DNA of 64,000 nucleotides, from NCBI GenBank assembly GCA_030760725.1, contig JASWHV010000011.1:80329765-80393764 (forward strand). Reading direction: 5' to 3'. This document shows, in pieces, positions 56,950 through 64,000 of this stretch. The notes under the pieces were generated by a model. It did not search any database. It saw nothing but the letters and a program-made list of their open reading frames with translations, and was not told the origin of the DNA. The stretch's first letter is position 1; every line of letters starts with the position of its first letter. The DNA is from Neostapfia colusana (lineage: Eukaryota > Streptophyta > Magnoliopsida > Poales > Poaceae). Position numbers and translations under genes: made by a program.

Positions 56950-57999
56950 CTGTCCTACTACTGTTCTAAGGGTAGAACTTACGGAGGTAGCGCCGCAGCG
57001 CCTGCCTTGAGCTCCCATGCACGGACCTCTGGTGGTAGCGCCGGAGCGCCTACCGGTACCGTGCGTTTTGGAGCGTTGCTTGCCATCTTGCCTCGTCGAC
57101 GAGGCTGATGTCCTTACACAGGAGCTAGTCCTGCGTGGCTTCGTCGTACGCTCGGACACGAGGGGTCCCCATGGTGATCTCTAGGGGAAGCACGGCTTCG
57201 GCCCTGCATACCATGAAGAAGGGTGTTTCCCGTGGCCTGGCTCTGGGATGTCCGGCTGGCCCCCGACGTAGAGGAACCGGAATCCCCCGACGGCTCTGGG
57301 GAAGGACCCCAGGATTTACAGCGTCTGCACCGGTGTGTGGATCTACTTGGCATGGAACTGGCACGCCTTGCATCTCTTAACCGGCTTGACGGCGTCCAGG
57401 AGGCTGTCAGCCAGTAGAAGGAAGGCTTTACAGACCAGCGTGCGGGAAGATGCGCGTTTCCCTCACTCACCTCCATGGATTACTGCGAGCAGGTCGCAGC
57501 CTTCCTCCTGGGTTATGCACCGCAATAGGATTCCGTTGGCGCCACGCCGGTAGAGATACCAGCGTGTAGCTCTTAGCCATACGCACAATCCGTTCAGTGG
57601 ATGCACGTTCATCAGGAAGGATGTTGTCTTTCAAGTAGTCCCGGACCTCCGTGGTCCTTGCATCGGGGCTTACTTGAGCTTTTGTATCTTGGGCGCTGGG
57701 TAGCACAGAGTCCCCATGGCGCATACGATCCTTGGCGGGCACCATGGCTGCAGGGCCGCCGGGACCGCCAGCTTCAAGGTGCTGGTCTTGCCCCCTTCGC
57801 CCGGTTCGGCAGGCCGGGTTGTGGGTCGCGGCTTCATCCTTTCGAAGGCTCCTTCAGGCACCGGGGCTCCGGTGGAGGCCTTCATTGACAGGTCGTTGGC
57901 GACGGTGTTGTTGGCGCATGGTACGTGGCACAGGTCCAAGGCCATGTTGTTGGTTGCCTTGAAGTTGAGGCGCACCATGTACCTGAACTGCTCCCCTGT
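56950..57999 (-). pseudogene. pol: Element J RNase H end and integrase, degenerate
   Basis: On the minus strand, fragments in shifting frames read NNTVANDLSMKASTGAPVPEG (57930-57860, linker after RNase H), VRDYLKDNILPDE and ERIVRMAKSYT (about 57640-57570, integrase N-terminal domain), FFMVCRAEAVLPLEITMG (about 57220-57165) and RVRAYDEA (about 57150). This order matches Tat-type integrase. Many frameshifts are present. K is inserted at 57999/58000. Confidence 0.65.
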
Positions 58000-58402
58000 T
58001 GTAACACCCCAAAAATCTTGTTAAGACCCTAAATCATGTTGAGAGGGGAATTTAAAAATTTTTGGACGTATTGCATGTTTTGCAAAAATTCAAATTCAAA
58101 CTGGAATTCAATTTAAATTCAAAACAGAAAAGAAATAGAAAAAGAAAAAGGAAAACAGAAAAAACCGGCCAGTGGGCCAAAACCCACCAGCCGGCCCAAC
58201 CAGCGCCAGCCCTAGCCCGCAGCCGCGCGCGCTCTTTCCTCCCACTGACAGGCGGGGCCCGCCAGTTCTTCGTCTACCTCGCGCCAGCACCGGACTCTCT
58301 CACCCGAATCGAAACCGATCGGGAATTCTCGCGTATCCCAGCCGAATTCCGTTCGGGGGCGACGCAAACTCGATCTAAACCACCCCGCCGCCCTCCCCCG
58401 TC

Positions 58403-58410
58403 TATAAAAA
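58403..58410 (+). promoter_or_regulatory. TATA box of element K LTR
   Basis: TATAAAAA follows a C-rich stretch and is conserved in C's LTRs (minus strand, 17677-17684 and 23899-23906). Confidence 0.65.
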
Positions 58411-60764
58411 TCCCGGCCTCGTTCTGTTTTTCCCACGCGATCTGCTGTTTTTCCTCGGTGAGAACCCGAGCTTTCTCCGGCGAATTCTGGCCGATCTAAG
58501 CTCGGAAATTCCGATCTAACTCGCTGGTCTTGATCCACCGCCTCCGGGGAACCTTGCAGGTGCAGAAAACTCGGTGACTTGCGGTGTAAACACAGCGCCG
58601 ACGAGCCTCGCCGTGGTTTCACTTCGGACCTCGTCGCGATCACCTTCCAGGACATCCGAGCTCAAGAAAACCCCCGAGGTGAGATCCCCGACCTCTCCTC
58701 CACCGATCTATGCCATAAGATCACAGTTCTAGGAAGAATTCTCGAAGATCCGAAAGTCTCCGGCGAGATCGCCGCTTCCCGCCGCCGTGCGCCGCCGGCA
58801 GCGCCGCCCGCGCTCGATCAGAGCGACGTGGCCGCTTGTGCGCCGTTTATTTTAAATCGCACGGTAGGGTTTAAATCCCCGCGTACCGGTTCGATGTTAT
58901 AATCTCGGCCGTCGGATTAAAATCGGACGGTCCACGTCAGCCCCGCGTTATAAAGATTGGAAATCTTACGTGCTACCCCTTGGAGTTCTCGGGAAATAAG
59001 AGCTAGCCCCGGAAACTTTTGATCTAGCCCCTGGAACTTCAGAAAATCATGTAAATTCATTTAAAAATCAGTTTTAGCCCTTGGACTTAATAAAAATTAG
59101 GAAAAACTCCTCTGTTATGTATAGCTAGACCCCTGAAATTTTTTAAAATAATATCATAGACCCTGTAGTGGGGTGAGTTTACCTTTTTAGCCATGTTTAA
59201 TATTTAATTTGGGAAATTGAATATGTGGCTAGTGTTTAGAATTTAAAAAGTGGGACAAACATATCGTCCAAATTAAATTAAAAACTTTCTCAGTATTTAG
59301 AAAACTTTGGAGTGAGATAAAAACATATTTTGGGCTGAAGTGAATCTGTTTAATTTATTATTCACATCTAGGGACACATTTTTAAGTAAAAGAATAGTTC
59401 TGGAAAATAGGGAAAATAATTGTAAAATAGTTTACATCAGAGGAAAAGGTCAAAAATATATTAGTAAATATTTTAGATCAGAACCTATTCTGTTTAGAGG
59501 ATGTGTCTTGTTATTTTCATAATAAAGTTCACATTTAGGCATAGAAATAAATCTGAAAATATAGCAACTAGTAAATGATAAATGGAGTTCTAAAACCCAA
59601 AGAATTCAGTTTAGGGTTGGTAGAAATTCTGAAGACACATATGGGGAAGGAAAATAACTTTCAGTCATACTTGGTAGCTAAAAGGTGTAGTAATTGAATA
59701 TAAGGAATTTATTTAAATTGGAAACTCATATGTATAGTATGTAAGTATAAATGTGAACATAAAAGTAGGAATCATATACACATGATTAAAAGTGCATGCA
59801 AGCCACAAATCAACACACCTAGAGTAACCGCAACACATATAATGGTGAATGACTTTCATAAATATGAATGTGTGGTTTGTATGAAGTGGAAGTGTGAACT
59901 ATGTCTTATGGATTGTTGTTCTTCTTTTGCTATGTGTGATGGTATGATGTAGAACCTGCTCAAGAGAAAGTTATTCCTTTGCAAGATCAGGACTACCTAT
60001 TTCAAGAGCAGCAGGAAGGAGGCAAGTTTCCTTGACCACTTTGATCCTATGCTAGGATGTGTAGCTAGAATTATTTGCATTGTCAATTGAAATATGAAAC
60101 CCATGCTAGGAAGTTTCCCTAGAATTGCATTACCTTGTTTCCTTGTAGCTTGGGTTGGGATTTATTTTATCATGTCATTTATTATTATGCATATGCTTAG
60201 CCATGCTTAGAATGGGATATTTGGGATATGAGATCATCAGTTTATTTTACCATACTCTTGAATGAGATATTGTGAGTTATGTAGAGGTAGGGATCAAGGC
60301 AAGTTGGATGTTTTGGTTGTGTGTTGGGTGCACGAGACTCGGGTTTGTGTTTAGTACTTGCCTGGATCCTAAGGACCGGTTCATGGAGCATGTAACCTGG
60401 CTTTACAGTGCCAACCACATGCTGAGATGGGGCAGCTTGGCCAATTAATTAGGTGTATCCCCGGCGTAGTATGGGTGTGTTGGATGGTGCGGGGAGTAGG
60501 TGTCAGCTGGACTACCATACGAACCGCAAGGCTCAAGAGGGGGCCACTGCAGCGGGGTTGGAGCCTCTTGTATGCTGTTAGGGGTGAAACCTCAGTGGGC
60601 CCACGCTTGTCGGGAAACCCTTTGTAAAGGCTTCGTAGTGATCTCCTGGCTACACACCTAGGAAGTGTGAATGTGGTTCGTAGCCACTGGCATAATGGAG
60701 GTTCTTTTAGTCCACTCGGCAACGGGGGATGAAATCACTACATGTGGGTACAGTGGTACAAACT

Positions 60765-60803
60765 CTGCAGAGTCAAAACTGTCATGACAGCCGTGCTCAC
60801 GGT
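60765..60803 (+). promoter_or_regulatory. Leader palindromes of the C/K type
   Basis: CTCTGCAGAG (about 60764-60773), CTGTCATGACAG (60779-60790) and CCGTGCTCACGG (60791-60802) follow each other closely. Counterparts are in C at 21525-21560 and, with altered bases, in A/B. In RNA each could form a hairpin or a self-pairing loop. Confidence 0.6.
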
Positions 60804-61426
60804 CAAGAACGGCTTGGACTTATTCATGATTAGAGGATTGATGGATTTGGAAGTTGTGGATGTTAAGCGGGGAGCTTAACATTGGAAATGATGCCATGGT
60901 TATTTGATTATGATGATGGGATGGGAGATTGGGACCATTTCACCTGTGTAGTAATGTAGGTGCTTAATAAGCTAAGGTGATAGGTATTAATTGCGTAGTG
61001 CTTTAGCCATGAGTTCAACCTCCCCTTGTGTTCTAGCCATGCATGACATAACTTTCCCACACTTGCTGAGTACCAACGGTACTCAACCTTGCATATTTGT
61101 TGGTTTAAATTGCTGCTCAGGTCAAGGGGATGATGTGGCATTCAATGACCAAGACTTCGGACCCGAAGAAGGATTCTAGGTTCATGGAGTCTCCCGGGCA
61201 ACGCCTATGACGGAGCCCACAAGAATAATATTCCGCTGCTATTTTATTTACTTGTTATGAACTTATTATCGTTCATCGAGACATATGCTATGTAAGACTT
61301 ATTTATATTCGACACCTGGCTTCTAATAAATGATGCTTCACTATTTGTCATCACATGTATGAGAAAATGATCCTGGCATACATGTGATATTCACTCGGTT
61401 GTTCTTCGGAGAAACCGGGTGTGACA

Positions 61427-61642
61427 GAAGTGGTATCAGAGCCAAGGTTGCCCGTAGGAACGTGGACCTAGGTAGAAATGGACGTATTTAAGGGCCTTAT
61501 TTTCGTAAAAACTATTTTTACAAGGTGTGTGTTTAAAAGTGTTATTTAATGAGTCACTTTCTTCATCTTACCCCAATTTTCATTCAAAATAGAATTTTTG
61601 TTTAAAAGTATCTAACCTAAGTTTAAATGCTTTTTGTTTGAG
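61427..61642 (+). other. Element K leader with tRNA-Met primer site
   Basis: TGGTATCAGAGCCAAGG at 61431 lies four bases after the LTR end. CTAGGTAGAA near 61469-61478 resembles a 5' splice site. The leader ends TTTTTGTTTGAG directly before the ORF0 ATG. Confidence 0.75.
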
Positions 61643-62422
61643 ATGGTTCGCATGATTCGCACCGCTCGCAAGTCCACATGAGGGAGAGTTCCCATAGTTG
61701 CCCTTGCCGAAAGAGAGGAGAGCCGTCCGGTGACGTACCTTTCCTACGGATTGGCAGTAGGAGGCTTGTTGCGCCGTCTTCGACGTATGCTTGAAGCCGC
61801 CGGCAATACGGGCAAGCTAATCATCCACTATAACTCCACGAGGACCATCCGTGAGAAGAGGAAAGAATGGAGTTCAGAGATGAGGATTATACACGAAAAT
61901 CGGCTGCTTAAGATCCACCGCTCTCCAGCTTGTAGAGCGACACAGGTCGATGCGGAGAAAGATGTCACCTGGGAGGCCATCACCTGCCAGAGTCACATCT
62001 ATCGTCGCCACCTGGACAGGACTGAGTACATGTATGTCCTCCAGCGTGAGAGTGGTACCACGGAGTACAAGTACCCGCCAGTGCAGCAGGGGACTTCCCA
62101 TGAGCACATGGACTTGTGCTTGGAGGATGCTGCTATGCTCAGCACTCGACTGCAGGAGTGTCAGCAGGAGCTTCAGGATGTTCGTGACACCCTGAAGGAA
62201 ACCGAGGCGTTGCTTCGAGCCTGCTTGAGGGCGAGAGAAAGAGGAGATGGGAATGAACTGTGTGTCACCGTGAATGATACATGGACCCCCGACTCCCCGG
62301 ATCGCCGAGCGATCAGGCGTCGTTGCACTTCTCCACCAGCAGCCTCCCCACCCAAAGCAGAGTCAGAAGGCAGCCGAAATGATGAGGAAGATCCCGAGGA
62401 GCCAGCTCAAGAAAACGGGTAG
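61643..62422 (+). pseudogene. Element K ORF0 with one stop
   Basis: Same 260-codon frame as C's ORF0 (19897-20676). The only break is TGA at 61679-61681 where C has GGA (Gly 13). The other differences are about a dozen substitutions without a single indel. The coiled-coil-like and acidic C-terminal regions are preserved. Length conservation between two copies suggests a real coding region in the active family. Confidence 0.75.
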
Positions 62423-62727
62423 TGTAGAGTCCTTCCCTTAGTTAGCAAGATGTCGAATAGTCGAGTCGTTACGTTAAGTTAATGGTGTGTTAATGCTTGG
62501 TGTGTGACGTGAGTTGTGGAAGCCATGAGCAATTGTCCACAGCCTCGTCTTTAGATTGTTATGCTTTGGTGTGTGAACCCACATGAAATAATATTGCATC
62601 TATTTTTGTGTGAGAAATAAACCCTCAGAAGAGTTTAACAAAGCCTCAACACTTCAAAAGTACAAACAAATGAAAGTAGTAAGATAATACTAAATGCTTT
62701 CAAATTAACATTGGTTGATTCTGCCAG

Positions 62728-64000
62728 ATGGCCGGAAGAGGAAAAGGACGTGCTGCCAACCCCGCCAACAACAACGATGAGGCATGCAACCATCATCTTT
62801 CTGGAGGCCAGGACCGGGGTGGTCGCCGTGAAGGAGTTGATCCCCTCCACCAAATGCTGGAGAATCAGAATCAGCTCATCCAGGACTTGACTCAAGTGGT
62901 GGCCAACTTGCATCAAGTTCCACCTCCACAAGCTGCACCACGCCAACCAAGGTTGAGTGAGTTTCTAGGAACTCAACCTCCAAAGTTTGCAAGTGCTGCT
63001 GAACCTCTGGAGGCTGATGATTGGCTTAAGACCATTGAAAGCAAGATGAGGATCATCCAGTGCCAAGGGTATGAGAGGGTGCTATTTGCCTCTCATCAAT
63101 TGCATGGACCTGCTGCTGATTGGTGGACCGCCTACGTGGCTGCCCATCATGACCCTGAGAACATCACTTGGGAAGAGTTCAAGCGTAGCTTCCGCAACCA
63201 TTACATTCCAAGAGGGGAACTCAAAAACAAGAGGAAGGAGTTCTTGGGACTGCAGCAGGGAAACATGACGGTGAGGGAATAGCTCACTAAATTTACTCAA
63301 CTATCCCGTTATGCCCCACGGGACAGAGAGACTGATGAGCAGAAACAAGATTGTTTCGTGGAGGGACTTACCGCAGAAATGCAGTGTGCAATGTCCTCAA
63401 ATGAGTATGAAAGCTTCCAAAAGATGGTGGACAGAGCGTTTGTGGTGGAAAGGAAACTGAAGGCCTTGGAAAATGAGAATAAGAGGAAGGCCGGGTGGTC
63501 ACGTCAAGCCTCAGGGAGCAACACCCGCCCACGTCTGATGCAGCAACCTACAGGGCAGACGAACCGTGCTGCGGTACCCTACTCAGCACCAAGAGGGTAC
63601 AACCCGAACTACAGGCCTCCTGCAGCACCCGCACAGCCACAACGTCAGTTTGTACAGCAGCCTCGCCCCGCATATCCACCTCGACCAGCAGTGCAAGGAC
63701 CTCCAAACCAACCCCAAGACAATAAAGGCCAAGCACCTAAGGTTGGGGTGCAATGCTTTAGCTGTGGTGAAGTGGGGCACTACGCCCATAAGTGCCCAAA
63801 GAAGAAGCCCGCACAGCCACAACAGCAGAATGTGATGCGAGGACGGGTGAACCACGTCACTATGGAGGAAGCGCAAGAGGCACCCGACGTGGTAGTTGGT
63901 AAGTTTCCTGCCAATTTACACCTTGCAACCCTGCTGTTTGATTCTGGTGCTACCCACTCGTTCATTGCTCAAGGGTTTGTTACGAAGTATGACCTAGCAA
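62728..64000 (+). pseudogene. gag: Element K gag and start of protease
   Basis: ATG 62728 directly follows CTGCCAG. The frame is open except for TAG at 63280-63282 (Tyr in C, VREYLTKF). It encodes the Gag domain (GPAADWWTAYVA, RNHYIPRGE), a proline/glutamine-rich linker, a zinc knuckle CFSCGEVGHYAHKC at residues 343-356 and the protease motif DSGATHSF at 405, then runs off the window. It supplies the gag C-terminus deleted in C. Confidence 0.88.

Larger units (their letters stand above)
43590..57999 (-). mobile_element. Element J: Tat/RIRE2-type Ty3 element, 3' half, minus strand
   Basis: The minus-strand order is an RNase H/integrase remnant (57999-56950), a long 3' region with a GC-rich minisatellite, a polypurine tract and the 3' LTR. 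It is interrupted by E (45745-55819) and cut at 57999 by K. The Tat assignment rests on the order pol, then long non-coding region, then LTR, and on protein matches recalled from rice RIRE2-like elements. Confidence 0.75.
58000..61426 (+). repeat. Element K 5' LTR, complete (3427 bp)
   Basis: TGTAACACCC...GGGTGTGACA. TATA box TATAAAAA at 58403-58410, about 400 bp in, so the transcribed LTR part is about 3 kb. It holds the conserved block at about 60540-60805 with CTGTCATGACAG at 60779-60790. The A/T-rich middle (59040-59760) has no ORF of interest. Confidence 0.9.
58000..64000 (+). mobile_element. Element K: C-family Tekay-type Ty3 element, 5' part
   Basis: Complete 5' LTR, primer site, ORF0, gag and the start of protease, then the window ends. 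It is collinear with C in opposite orientation. The left flank is J sequence (candidate TSD CCTGT at 57995-57999). Damage seen: one stop in ORF0 and one in gag. Confidence 0.9.

Overview
The window is plant nuclear DNA made almost entirely of nested LTR retrotransposons; I found no cellular gene, tRNA, rRNA, CRISPR array or bacterial-type operon. The families (long-LTR Tekay/Del-type chromoviruses, a CRM-type centromeric chromovirus, Tat/RIRE2-type Ty3 elements with GC-rich minisatellites, and Sirevirus-type Ty1/copia elements) point to a grass, probably in (peri)centromeric heterochromatin. The species cannot be named from the sequence. I label the elements A to K.

Left nest (1-30984). D is a Ty1/copia Sirevirus-type element on the minus strand (24313-30984). 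A Tekay-type Ty3 element, C (minus, 17395-24312), is inserted in its RNase H region. C carries an extra ORF ('ORF0') upstream of gag and has lost most of pol. C's 3' LTR is broken by two members of a second Tekay-type family, A (plus, 1-7419) and B (minus, 7426-17394), joined tail-to-tail. They form a giant imperfect palindrome (arms about 7.4 kb, spacer 32 bp). A has an almost complete gag-pol but a Glu-to-Lys change at the integrase catalytic position. B has a complete 2.9 kb 5' LTR but a broken gag-pol and a damaged reverse transcriptase active site.

Right nest (31164-64000). G is a Sirevirus-type element on the plus strand. Its gag gene is interrupted at the zinc knuckle by a solo Tat-type LTR, I (34019-42801, TSD GGCAC), which contains a CRM-like element, H (34897-42338, TSD TGTGG). 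Further on, G's gag is interrupted by a minus-strand Tat-type element, J (from 43590). J has two later insertions: a complete Sirevirus-type copy E (45745-55819) inside its minisatellite, and the 5' part of a C-family element K (58000-64000, running off the window) inside its RNase H/integrase region.

All coding regions except A pol carry stops or frameshifts, and A pol has a catalytic substitution. The genes would work as standard LTR-retrotransposon modules: Gag (particle), protease, reverse transcriptase/RNase H, integrase, plus a chromodomain in A, B and C and a C-terminal tail extending into the LTR in H. The most interesting items are the tail-to-tail palindrome and its junction, the conserved pre-gag ORF0 of C/K, the covarying palindromes in a long-leader block shared by A/B and C/K, the G-box arrays in the U3 regions, a repeat module shared between unrelated lineages, and a second polypurine-tract-like site inside the protease gene of A/B.
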